A DNA stretch of 64,000 nt. It comes from Vreelandella olivaria (lineage in GTDB: Bacteria > Pseudomonadota > Gammaproteobacteria > Pseudomonadales > Halomonadaceae). Below are positions 55,046-64,000 of this stretch, one piece after another. Position 1 is the stretch's first letter. The number at the start of each line of letters is the position of its first letter. The DNA lies in the NCBI GenBank assembly GCA_004295565.1, contig AP019416.1, positions 992,001 through 1,056,000 of the forward strand, in the 5' to 3' direction. The notes below the pieces were generated by a model. It was not told the origin of the DNA. It saw only the letters and a list, made by a program, of their open reading frames with translations, and searched no databases. A program made the translations under genes and the position numbers.

Positions 55046-57418
55046 TCACGACGCTTCTCCCACGGTGATTAGACCGCCATGCTCTATGACGCGGCCACCG
55101 TAGTTCAAGGGGCGGTTTTCTCCTGCAGGTAGCACTATATTGAGCTGTGAAAAAGGCACAGGCATATTGCCAGCATGGCTGATTTGCAGTTCCAGACCAT
55201 GCTCATCGCCGCTAAGCAGTAGAGAGGTAACGCAGTGTGGGCCATCTTGCTCTCGCCGTCATCGTCATAAATAAGCGAGGTGCAGGAAAAAGATCCAGGC
55301 TGGGGAAACAGTGCCAACGTTCGGCCAACTTGTGCCTCCCGCGTTGCTTTCGTGGCTTCATTAGCAAGCGGCAGTATTGATCCCGCCTTAACAAACAGCG
55401 GCATATCCGCCAATGTAACCGGCTTCTCGAACCAGGTTCCAGGGGCATGCAGTTGGCCTGTCCAGTAGTCCCACCACCCTGCATGATTCTCGGGCAGATA
55501 GATGCGCCGCTTATCTGCACCTTGCTCAACCACAGACGCCACGAGTAAATCCCTTCCTAGAAGGAAATCGTCGGTGTCTGCATAGGTCTGTGCGTCATTC
55601 TCATGGTCGAGAAAGGTGGGCCTTAGCATGGGTTCGTGGTTGTTTACTGCCTGCCAAAGGCAGGTATAAAAATAAGGCAGCAAGCGGTAGCGGAATTGGA
55701 TAGCGGCTCGGATGCCTTCAGCAGCGCTGGTGCGTCCAAGGCTCGGTTACAGAGCCATCGTTGTTCCAGCTGTGAATGGAGAACCGGGGATGAAATATGC
55801 CGTTCTGAACCCAGCGGAGTAAAAGCTCCGGGCCAGGTTGAGGGCCAGCAAACCCGCCGACATCATGCCCAATGTTGTAGATGCCCGAAAGCGACAGGCC
55901 CAGCCCCATGCGGATATTCCAACGCAGGCTCTCCCAACTGGTTTTGTTGTCTCCCGTCCAGGTCTGGGCAAACTGTTGCAGGCCAGCACAGCCTGACCGG
56001 GTCACCACGTAGGGGCGCTGTTGTGACGCGTGTTGAGACTGTGCTTCCCAAGAGGCATGAACCATCAACAGCGAATGCAAAGGCCGTATCAGCCCCACTT
56101 CGATCTCTTCACCAAAGCCAACGCAACGGGCACCATGATCCCACACTTCAAATTCGTTGTTATCATTCCAGGTGGAAGTGATGCCGAGGTTCAGCAGTTG
56201 TTGCGTGACGTTCTCTTTCCACCAACTGAGCGTGTCGGGGTTGGTGAAATCAAGGTGAGAGCCTTCATCGTCCCAGAAGCTGGAGAGCTCCGGCGAGTCG
56301 GATTCACTGTCTTGGATAAATAAATTATGTTGCGCTGCTTCCTGGTAACGCGGGTGGTTCCTTAACAAGCAGGGCTTGATGTTGGCGATCAATCGCACCC
56401 CGGCATCATTAAAGGCTTTGGTCAACGCGGCGGGGTCAGGCACTTTGTCGTTATTCCAATGAAACACATAACGCTTATCTTCAATGGAGGTGTAACCCGA
56501 CGAAAGATGAAAGCTGTCGCAGGGGATCGCCTCGTTCTCCAGCTTGCGCAAAAAGCCGATGAGCTGATCCTGAGCGTCGGGTGCATCCGTATAGGCCATG
56601 GTTGAACCGGAATAGCCCAGCGACCAGCGCGGCGGAAACGCCATTCCCCCGGTTAATGCCAACTGGCTCTTCACCAGGTCTAGAAGCTGTGGAGACCAGC
56701 GGAAATAGTAATCCAGGTCGCCATCATCGGCGGTAAAGGAGCGATAAGGGGCGTGGTAGTTATCGAGCTCCTGCCCTATGTTCAACACACAGGTGTTCAA
56801 GGTGTCGTAGAAGAGACTAAAACTGCCGGTGGACGCGGTTTGGGTCAGGGTGAACGGCAGATGTTTATACAGCGGGTCGGTGCGCTCTGCGTCATATCCC
56901 ATGGCGTCTAAACTGCGCATTTCGAAACGCCGCCCTGTCCGCTCCAACAGCCCGGCTTTTTCGCCCAAGCCATAAACCCGCTCATTGGGGTGTCGGCGTA
57001 AATAGTGGGCGTGGGCATGGTTTTTAACGCCCAGCATATAAGCGCCGGTGGGTCTGTCTTCAGTTAAATATTTCCAGCTCTCATCCACAAAGGCTTCCCA
57101 GCTAAACTGCAGCGGCTGGGAGACGGTGAGCCGTAAGGCACTGGTCTCGATCTGCAGCTGACCATCCGACCACCCAAGCTTGTACTGAGGACAACTGAAC
57201 CCCGTCAGCGAATCACGGGAGCGGCCCTTTGGTAAGGTGTTGCCATCCGGGTTTACCGTCCATGAGCGGTTAAGACGCCATACGCCGTCCTTTAGCAGCC
57301 GCACTCGAAACAATGTGTTGTCGAGAATGTTGATGCAGATTAAATGTCTATCGTGCACTCTCAGTTGCACTGTGGTGTCGTCGTGGTGCTCCAGGCGCCA
57401 GTCTTTTAAGGTTTTCAT
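55046..57418 (-). CDS. Glycoside hydrolase family 31 enzyme
   Basis: About 790 residues across shifts near 55713 and 55220. GH31 features: RVYGLGEKAGLLERTGRRFEM, FSLFYDTLNTCVLNIGQE, the nucleophile region STWNDNNEFEVWD and the acid/base region TWTGDNKTSWESLRWN, then GIYNIGHDVGGFAG. The family includes alpha-glucosidases, alpha-xylosidases and relatives. Its place between TRAP and uronate isomerase genes suggests an oligosaccharide or glycoside that also carries glucuronate. No signal peptide, so it should act in the cytoplasm. Substrate cannot be set by eye. It lies 62 bases after dctM. Confidence 0.88.
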
Positions 57419-57479
57419 TGTTTATCCTTTGATTCCTGAATTCAGGATTTAACGGTGGTCATCACCTGGAACCAACCCG

Positions 57480-58778
57480 TTAATAACCTAAAATAAGCTG
57501 GGGCAAAAATAAGCTGATTTGTGGAACGAAGGTCACCAGTAGAACAATGGCTATCAAGACTAAGTAGAATGGCAGGATGGGTTTCATCACTTGACCAATA
57601 CTCACGCCACTGATGGAGCAGCCGACAAACAGTGCCGAGCCCACTGGCGGGGTACAAATACCGACGCAGAGATTGATTGTCATGATGATGCCGAAGTGAA
57701 CCGGGTCTATACCGATATCCTGCATCACTGGCATAAGGATAGGGGTGAAGATAAGCAGTGCCGGTGTCATATCCATAAAGGTACCAATCACCAGCAGCAC
57801 GGCGGTAATGCACAGCAGAATGATGATCGGATTATCGGATATACCAATCATAAAAGAAGAGATCGTTAACGGTATGTCGCCGAACGCCATAGCGCGGGAC
57901 ATGGCAATGGAACAGCCGATTAAAAATAATACGATGGACGTTGTGACGACCGAGTCGATAAAGATCTTGGGAAGATCCGGTACCCCTATTTCTCTGTACC
58001 AACATAAAGATAGGAAGAGTGAATAAGCAACGGCGATCGCTGAGGCTTCGGTCGCCGTAAAGACGCCACTAATAATCCCGCCAATCACCACCACAATAAG
58101 GCCTAAAGGCAATAACGCCCGGCGTACTGCTGATTTAACTTCAGCAAGGGAGGGTTTCTCCGCGACGGGGTAGCCCTTTCTTTTAGCGATGATCCCTGCC
58201 ACCACCATCAGAGATAAACCCATGATGATGCCGGGGATATAACCCGCCAAAAAAAGCGCGGCTATCGACGTGCCACCAGTAATAAGCGAGTAAACAATGA
58301 GTGTTGTGCTGGGAGGAATCAACAGACCCGTAGGGCAAGAGGTGACGTTAACGGCTGTCGAAAAAGCAGGGTCATAACCCTCACGCTTCTGGATGGGCGC
58401 CATTACGCCCCCAACGGCCGCCGCCGACGCAACGGCTGAGCCGGATAAAGCGCCGAACAGCATATTGGAAATGATATTAACGTGGGCAAGCGAGCCGGGG
58501 AGTCTTCCGGCAAGCACTTTTGCTAAATCGATCAGGCGAAGTGCGATGCCGCCTCGATTCATGATGTTGCCAGCCAGAATGAAGAAGGGGATGGCGATTA
58601 ACGTAAAGCTATCAAGCCCCGACGCTATTTGCTGGGCAACAATGCTGAGAGACTGATCAACGCTCATGAACAACAGGAAGGTGAGTGTCGCAGATACGCC
58701 AATCGCAAACGCAATAGGGATGCCTAAGACCATTAAAAGCGCGAACGACCCAAAAAGCACCAGAACGGTTATGTTCAT
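57480..58778 (-). CDS. TRAP transporter large permease (DctM)
   Basis: An intact 432-residue, very hydrophobic protein. The DctM family is recognised from LGIPIAFAIGVSATLTFLL, AIPFFILAGNIMNRGGIALRLIDLA, NMLFGALSGSAVASAAAVGG and TSCPTGLLIPPSTTLIVYSLITGGTS. It is the ion-coupled transport subunit of a tripartite TRAP system. It begins 1 base after the small-permease stop, so the two are coupled. The substrate-binding partner is the divergent gene at 59522. A uronic acid or uronide is the likely cargo, from the neighbouring enzymes. Confidence 0.95.
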   Translation of the reverse strand: MNITVLVLFGSFALLMVLGIPIAFAIGVSATLTFLLFMSVDQSLSIVAQQIASGLDSFTLIAIPFFILAGNIMNRGGIALRLIDLAKVLAGRLPGSLAHVNIISNMLFGALSGSAVASAAAVGGVMAPIQKREGYDPAFSTAVNVTSCPTGLLIPPSTTLIVYSLITGGTSIAALFLAGYIPGIIMGLSLMVVAGIIAKRKGYPVAEKPSLAEVKSAVRRALLPLGLIVVVIGGIISGVFTATEASAIAVAYSLFLSLCWYREIGVPDLPKIFIDSVVTTSIVLFLIGCSIAMSRAMAFGDIPLTISSFMIGISDNPIIILLCITAVLLVIGTFMDMTPALLIFTPILMPVMQDIGIDPVHFGIIMTINLCVGICTPPVGSALFVGCSISGVSIGQVMKPILPFYLVLIAIVLLVTFVPQISLFLPQLILGY

Positions 58779-58779
58779 A

Positions 58780-59295
58780 TCAATCTCTCTCCTGTGGGGC
58801 AGGTGCTTGTTGCGGGTCGATAGTGAAGCCGCCCTCCGACTTAGGGTTAAGCCAAACCCGGCCTAAAAAGATAAAAATGATGATTAGCCCGGAAGCTGGA
58901 ATGGGACTATACACATAGCCCATGGGGAGTCTCAACGTGGGAGTGATTTGGCCTGATGCCAGCGTTCGGGAGACCATTTGCCAACCGCCCCACACCATTA
59001 CAAAGAAGGCAAAACCAGCCACGACTAACAGTATGAGTGTATTAAGTAACTGACGTGAGCGGCCGTTTAAGGTAAGAGGCAGTATATCGATGGCGAGATG
59101 TCGAGCTTGGCCAAAGGTGTAAGCGCCTCCAAGTAGCGCTAACCACATGAACAACAAGCGTGCTATTTCACTGGTCGCTGTGCTTGGGGTGCCTAGTAAG
59201 TACCGGGATAACACTTGCCACGTCACACTGACGACGATGATCAATAGTATTAAAAACACAGACGTGCCAAGCACATAGTCCATTGCGCGTTTCAT
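58780..59295 (-). CDS. TRAP transporter small permease (DctQ)
   Basis: About 171 residues from ATG 59295 (MKRAMDYVLGTSVFLILLII), which fits the family size; an earlier in-frame start would add an atypical polar tail and run through the operator. Four hydrophobic segments are visible, with the typical ATSEIARLLFMWLALLGGAYTFGQARHLAIDIL in the second and third. It is the first gene of the minus-strand operon and lies beside the operator at 59385-59415. Confidence 0.9.
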   Translation of the reverse strand: MKRAMDYVLGTSVFLILLIIVVSVTWQVLSRYLLGTPSTATSEIARLLFMWLALLGGAYTFGQARHLAIDILPLTLNGRSRQLLNTLILLVVAGFAFFVMVWGGWQMVSRTLASGQITPTLRLPMGYVYSPIPASGLIIIFIFLGRVWLNPKSEGGFTIDPQQAPAPQERD

Positions 59296-59384
59296 ACGTA
59301 AGACCTCTGGTTTTATTTTTGTGTAGTGGTGACTAGCTCCTTGCTCCCTAGTCATTATGCAGAGAGTCGCTGCTACTCTAAAAG

Positions 59385-59415
59385 ATGTCAACCAATTTGT
59401 CTTATTGGTTGACAT
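59385..59415. promoter_or_regulatory. Operator: perfect 12-bp inverted repeat between dctQ and dctP
   Basis: Arms ATGTCAACCAAT (59385-59396) and ATTGGTTGACAT (59404-59415), spacer of 7 bases. The core AACCAA...TTGGTT resembles sites bound by GntR/FadR-type regulators such as UxuR and ExuR. Each arm also contains TTGACA in the outward direction, a -35 hexamer for each divergent operon, so binding would block both promoters. Confidence 0.7.
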
Positions 59416-59521
59416 GATATGGTCGGTAAGCCATCTTGCATCTGTTACCTAGAAAGTGAGTGCCTCGATGACAGTTGGCTTTCACGACAACAATCACAAC
59501 AACAAGCAGGAGAAACAGCTG

Positions 59522-60505
59522 ATGACAACAAAAGCCTTGCGGCATACGGCTCTAATCAGTGCGGCGCTGTTCATGTCAGCGGCCTCAGCTCAAGCCCAGA
59601 CACTGCGGCTGAACCACAATAATCCTGAGGATCATCCTACTCATGTCAGCATGCAGTACATGAGCGAGCGTCTCTCAGAGCTCACCGATGGTGAACTGGA
59701 TATCCGTATTTACGCCAACGCACAGCTTGGCTCGCAGCGTGAATCCATGGAGTTGGTACAAAACTGTACATTGGATATGGCGCGCAGCAATACGGCCGAA
59801 CTGGAAGCGTTCGAACCAATGTACAGCGCCATGAATTTACCGTTCATTTTTGAAAGCGAAGAGCATTTTGAACGGATCATTAACGGAGATATTGGCCAAG
59901 ATATTCTTAACGCGTCACGTGATAAAGGATTCATAGGGGTGGCCTTTTTAACCGAGGGGGCTCGCTCCTTTTATGGTGATCGCGCTATCCACTCGCCGGC
60001 AGACCTGGAAGGTCTGAACGTGCGCGTGCAGCCGAGCCCATCCGCTATCAGAATGGTGGAGTTGCTGGGAGGTAGCCCGACTCCCATTGACTGGGGTGAA
60101 CTCTACAGCGCGCTGCAGCAAGGGGTGGTCGAGATGGCAGAAAATAACCCAACAGCCCTGACGAACGCGCGTCATGGCGAGGTAGTAAGCCATTTTTCCC
60201 TTGATGAACATACCATCATTCCTTCCGTGGTAGTCATCTCCAGCTGCGCCTGGGATCGTATGTCGGAGGATCAGCAAGCGGCGATGAGGCAGGCGGCATC
60301 AGAAGCTCAGGCGTTCCATTCCGACTCATGGAATAAAGCGGCAATGGCAGCATTGGAAACTGCTGAGACTGAGATGGGGGTTGAGATTAATGAGGTAGAT
60401 AAAGCGCCCTTTATTGAAGCGGTCATGCCTATGCACGATGAAGTGGCTAACCAATCTGCTGAATTGGCCGACTTAATCAGCCGAATCAAGGCAGAGGCTA
60501 ACTAA
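59522..60505 (+). CDS. TRAP transporter substrate-binding protein (DctP)
   Basis: About 327 residues. Start ATG 59522 follows AGGAG by 8-9 bases and opens a signal peptide MTTKALRHTALISAALFMSA ending ASAQAQ. The DctP family is shown by TLRLNHNNPEDHPTHVSMQYM, GELDIRIYANAQLGSQRESM, the binding arginine in LEGLNVRVQPSPSAIRMVELLGG, PTPIDWGELYSALQQGVVEMAENNP. Relatives with the VRVQ-PSP and ENNP patterns often bind sugar acids, in line with the catabolic neighbours. Intact. Divergent from dctQ, with the shared operator in between. Confidence 0.94.
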   Translation: MTTKALRHTALISAALFMSAASAQAQTLRLNHNNPEDHPTHVSMQYMSERLSELTDGELDIRIYANAQLGSQRESMELVQNCTLDMARSNTAELEAFEPMYSAMNLPFIFESEEHFERIINGDIGQDILNASRDKGFIGVAFLTEGARSFYGDRAIHSPADLEGLNVRVQPSPSAIRMVELLGGSPTPIDWGELYSALQQGVVEMAENNPTALTNARHGEVVSHFSLDEHTIIPSVVVISSCAWDRMSEDQQAAMRQAASEAQAFHSDSWNKAAMAALETAETEMGVEINEVDKAPFIEAVMPMHDEVANQSAELADLISRIKAEAN

Positions 60506-60527
60506 AACCGCTGCAGGGAGGTGGGCG

Positions 60528-62346
60528 ATGCTAGAGCGATCATCCTTGGCTGAGAATGCCCTAACGTCGTTACATGACGAAGAGTACGACGTGCCATTGA
60601 ATCTGCAAAATCTGAACCACTCCACCATGGTGTTCACGAAAGGCCGCACGTCGACGTCGCTTAACGGCCATTGGAATTTTTGCGTGGATTTGCTTGATAC
60701 AGGTCTGCGTCAAAAATGGTATGCAATGCAGCCGGCCAACCCTGTCGATCGCGTTGAACCCTGGGACTACGACCCATTTATGGGTGAGTCCATCCCGGTG
60801 CCCTCAAACTGGGCCATGTTAAAGGAGAAATGGTACTTCTTTGAGGGCAGTGCCTGGTACACCAAAAAGCTGCCCCCAGAGCTTTTTAAAAAGCGGGATA
60901 GCGTCGCGGAATCAGACCAACGCTACATCCTTAGGGTCGGTGCGGCTCAGTACGACTGTAAAGTATTTCTTAACGGAAAATTCCTAGGCAATCACTATGG
61001 CGGCTCGACTCCCTTCTACGTTGAGCTGACGGATGACCTGACCGAAGAAACCAATTGGCTGATGCTGTGTGTCAATAATACCCGTACGCTGGATCGCGTA
61101 CCGATGCGCAATACAGACTGGTTTAATTACGGTGGCGTTTACCGCGAGGTCGAGCTATTTAGCCTACCCAGAGAATTCATTCGCGATATGTTCATTCGCC
61201 TTTCTCAGGATGGAAGGGCGATAGAGGTTGATGTAGTTGTTGATAGAGTTGTTGATAGCGCTGCTGATGGCCCCGGCATTCACCATGCTCATCTTGAGAT
61301 ACCTGAATTAGGCATTGCTCAAAAGATTAGCCTTGAACAGGGCAAAGGCACTTGCCGAATAACAGCAGAACCAGAGCGATGGTCGCCTGAAAACCCACGC
61401 CTATATAAAGTGGTGCTGACCGCTGGCGAAGATCGTATCACTGACAATGTCGGCTTCCGTTCTATCGTTCGCCAGGGGGTCGATATCCTCCTAAACGGGG
61501 AGCCTATCTGGCTACGTGGCATTTCTGTCCATGAAGACGACGACACCCTCGGGAAAGTGACGTCCGATGAAGACATTCGCAGGCGGCTTGCCCATGCGAA
61601 AGAGCTCGGGTGTAATTTTCTTCGCCTAGCGCACTACCCCCATCACGAACGCGCAGCTGAACTAGCCGATGAGATGGGCTTTTACTGTGGCAAGAAATCC
61701 CTGTTTACTGGGCCATTGACTTTGATAATCCCAACACGCTTAAAGACGCTAAAAACCAACTCATTGAGTTAATTAAGCGTGATCGCAATAGAGCCAGCGT
61801 CATTATTTGGTCGATTGGTAACGAGAATCCAGATACGGATAGCCGTCTCTCTTTTATGCGTGACCTGGCTGAAACAGCACGCCTAAATGACCCCACGCGC
61901 TTAGTCGCCGCAGCGTGTTTGATTAATCATGCAAAATTGAAAATTGAGGATCGGTTAGTCGACCATTTAGACGTTATCGGCATTAATGAGTATTACGGTT
62001 GGTACGATGAAAACTTCGACGACCTGTACGCCATCGGCAAAAACTCCGACCCTGATCGCCCCGTCGTCATTTCTGAAACGGGGCGGATGGCGATAACTCG
62101 CCTCAAGGCCCGTCTGAAGGCCTGTTCAGCGAAAAGTATATGGCGGATGTTTATCGGCGGCAGATCGATACGCTGCAAAAATTAGCGTATATCAAAGGTA
62201 TGTCGCCATGGATTTTATACGATTTTAGAGTCGAACGAAGACAAAATATCTTCCAGAGAGGATTCAACCGGAAAGGGTTGATTGCCGCTGATAAATCTAC
62301 AAAAAAAGAAGCATTTAATGTTCTAGCTTCTTTTACCACTCTATAA
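60528..62346 (+). CDS. Glycoside hydrolase family 2, probable beta-glucuronidase
   Basis: About 606 residues, close to known beta-glucuronidases, across shifts near 61690 and 62090. ATG 60528 has GGGAGG upstream. Domains: N-terminal jelly roll ([49 protein letters not shown]), immunoglobulin-like middle, then TIM barrel with [19 protein letters not shown], acid/base glutamate in [16 protein letters not shown] and nucleophile glutamate in PVVISETG. No signal peptide, so it is cytoplasmic. It would free glucuronate from imported glucuronides for uxaC and uxuA. Lies 22 bases after dctP. Confidence 0.88.
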
Positions 62347-62372
62347 AAGATTAAAAATGGAAATGAAATCTA

Positions 62373-63101
62373 ATGCATAAAGGTTTACGGCGTTACCAAG
62401 AGCTGGCTCGCGACTTAAAGATTTTGATTCAGCAGAAAGGGTATAAAGTCGGCGATCGTATTATGACTGAGCGTCAGATTTCAGAGGCTTTGAACGTGGG
62501 CAGATCTGCCGCACGCGAAGCCATACTCATGCTTGAAATTGAAGAGTTGGTTGAAGTGAGAAAAGGGTCTGGCATCTATTTGCTTTCCGACAGTCGCTCG
62601 GTAGCAAAGCCTGTGGTTGATGATGTGGGGCCATTTGAACTGTTACAGGCAAGGCAGCTGTTGGAAAGTAGCATTGCCGGTTTTGCCGCAGTGTCAGTTA
62701 CCAAAAACGATATTGTGCGCATGCGGGAAGCGCTTGATATGGAGCGCAAGGGCATTGAAGAAAAGAATAACGACTACTCCAGTGATGAGCTATTCCATCG
62801 CCTGATAGCAGAGGCGACGCAAAACAGTGTGCTGGTCGATATGGTCTCTGAGCTGTGGGCCAAAAGAGACCAGAGCTTGATGTGGGCCAGACTGCATGAG
62901 CGGATATTTGATACCAACTACCGGGAAAAATGGCTAAAGGATCATCAGGATATTCTCTCTGCACTGCAGCTAAAAGATGCCGAAGGGGCGCGTAAGGCGA
63001 TGTGGGTTCATTTAGATAACGTCCGAGACACCCTAATGGAGCTTTCCGACGTTGAAGATCCGAATTTTGACGGTTATCTGTTTAACAAAAGCACGATCTA
63101 A
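62373..63101 (+). CDS. GntR-family (FadR/UxuR-like) transcriptional regulator
   Basis: An intact 242-residue protein. N-terminal winged helix-turn-helix: RYQELARDLKILIQQKGYKVGDRIMTERQISEALNVGRSAAREAI..EIEELVEVRKGSGIYLL, read in parts; C-terminal FCD effector domain with conserved histidines (ELFHRLIAEATQNS, KDHQDILSALQLKDAEGARKAMWVHLDNV). UxuR and ExuR of this class respond to fructuronate or galacturonate and repress uronate genes. The 12-bp inverted repeat at 59385-59415 is the likely binding site. Lies within the plus-strand operon between the glucuronidase and uxuA. Confidence 0.9.
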   Translation: MHKGLRRYQELARDLKILIQQKGYKVGDRIMTERQISEALNVGRSAAREAILMLEIEELVEVRKGSGIYLLSDSRSVAKPVVDDVGPFELLQARQLLESSIAGFAAVSVTKNDIVRMREALDMERKGIEEKNNDYSSDELFHRLIAEATQNSVLVDMVSELWAKRDQSLMWARLHERIFDTNYREKWLKDHQDILSALQLKDAEGARKAMWVHLDNVRDTLMELSDVEDPNFDGYLFNKSTI

Positions 63102-63124
63102 TAAGCATATAAGGGAGACGGTGG

Positions 63125-64000
63125 ATGAAACATACATGGCGCTGGTTTGGGCCGGACGATCCAATCAGCTTGTCAGATGTACGGCAAGCGGGCTCGACTG
63201 GTGTTGTGACGGCTCTGCACCACTTACCGAACGGTTGTGTGTGGCCCTTGAATGAAATCATGGAGCGTAAAGCTATCATCGAAGCTGCTGGGCTTGAGTG
63301 GACAGTGGCAGAAAGCATTCCGATACATGAGGATATAAAGACTCACGCCCATGGTTGGGAAACACTGGCGGATGCCTGGGCAGAAAGTGCCATTAATCTT
63401 GCCAACGCTGGCATAAAAACCATCTGCTACAACTTTATGCCCGTCCTTGATTGAATCAGAACCTCCTTGCGCCATGAGTTACCGGATGGGGCCTTATGCT
63501 TAAGGTATGACGCGCTTAGCGTCGTGGTTTTTGATTTGTTGATACTGCAGCGCCCCGGCGCAGCGTCAGATTATGACGAGAAAACGCAGGAATTAGCCCG
63601 GGCTCGCCTATCTGAAATGAACGCCGATCAGGTTGAGGAGCTAACGAATACTATTATTGCTGGCCTACCCGGCGCGGAAGAGAGCTACAGTCTCGATAGC
63701 TTCAGCGAGCGGCTCGCTGCCTACAAAGGCATTACCGCCGAGGTTTTGAGAGAAAACCTCGCTTCGTTTCTCTCAAGAGTCATTCCAAAGATAGCGCATA
63801 CCGGCGTTCGATTAGCGATTCATCCAGACGATCCACCGTATTCGCTGTTCGGGCTGCCGCGAGTGGTCTCAACCGCTCAGGACTTAAGAGACATTGCGAC
63901 TATGGTTGATTCGCCGGTAAATGGTTTCACGCTCTGCTCTGGATCACTGGGTGTGCGAGCTGATAACGATGTCATTGCGATATTGCAAGAACAGGCGGAT
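63125..64000 (+). CDS. uxuA: Mannonate dehydratase, 3' end outside window, with in-frame stop
   Basis: ATG 63125 ([23 protein letters not shown]) after an AGGGAG ribosome site. It dehydrates D-mannonate to 2-keto-3-deoxygluconate. The frame is continuous to the window end ([68 protein letters not shown]) except for one TGA at 63452-63454. There the family has [12 protein letters not shown]; here it reads VLD-stop-IRT. The frame does not change, so this is a substitution (TGG to TGA) rather than an indel. Either a base-call error or a true nonsense mutation. Confidence 0.88.

Overview
The window looks like a chromosomal stretch of a moderately GC-rich marine or halophilic gammaproteobacterium. 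Halomonas or a close relative is my inference from gene content (amphiphilic-siderophore machinery next to TRAP-type uronate catabolism), not from a marker gene. No rRNA, tRNA or CRISPR was found. About 53 kb is one iron-acquisition locus; the last 10 kb is a hexuronate/glucuronide catabolism locus.

Iron locus. A periplasmic ferric-siderophore binding protein (1-613, minus, cut by the window edge) diverges from a FecI/PvdS-type ECF sigma factor (982-1509) and a FecR N-terminal-domain-only protein (1633-1839). A perfect PvdS-type iron-starvation box (TAAAT-N16-CGT, 2007-2030) then precedes a long plus-strand operon: MbtH, type II thioesterase, Sfp-type PPTase, SyrP-like aspartyl beta-hydroxylase, and three NRPS genes (4822-35074). 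The line has a fatty acyl-AMP ligase start, eight adenylation domains and a terminal thioesterase. Codes read by eye give: acyl - Asp (hydroxylated, E domain) - Ser - Thr - Gly - X (probably an N5-acyl-N5-hydroxyornithine) - Ser - Gly - N-hydroxyornithine. That provides three bidentate iron ligands in an amphiphilic lipo-octapeptide siderophore.

Downstream are a second binding protein and a TonB-dependent receptor (minus, Fur box), an esterase, two near-identical ornithine N5-hydroxylase genes, a PvdF-like formyltransferase, an aerobactin-type N-acetyltransferase, a PvdE/SyrD-type exporter plus a decayed partial copy of it, cytochrome b561, a siderophore-interacting reductase, a double-length FhuB permease, a second SyrD/YojI-type exporter and a LysE-type exporter. 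The bidirectional hydroxylase/exporter promoter occurs twice and carries iron-starvation boxes on both strands.

Uronate locus (53563-64000). The minus-strand genes dctQ-dctM-GH31-uxaC diverge from the plus-strand genes dctP-GH2-gntR-uxuA. A perfect 12-bp inverted repeat lies in the divergent promoter (59385-59415) and is the obvious operator for the GntR regulator. The set fits TRAP uptake of a uronide, glycosidic cleavage, then the isomerase and mannonate dehydratase steps.

Quality warning. Roughly half the long genes are split by single-base shifts, mostly in short homopolymers. One 1.59-kb near-identical pair of segments differs at such a run (5 G versus 4 G) exactly where one copy loses frame. 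I therefore treat most breaks as probable sequencing errors and annotate full-length genes across them, listing the positions. Real pseudogenes are called only where large parts are missing.
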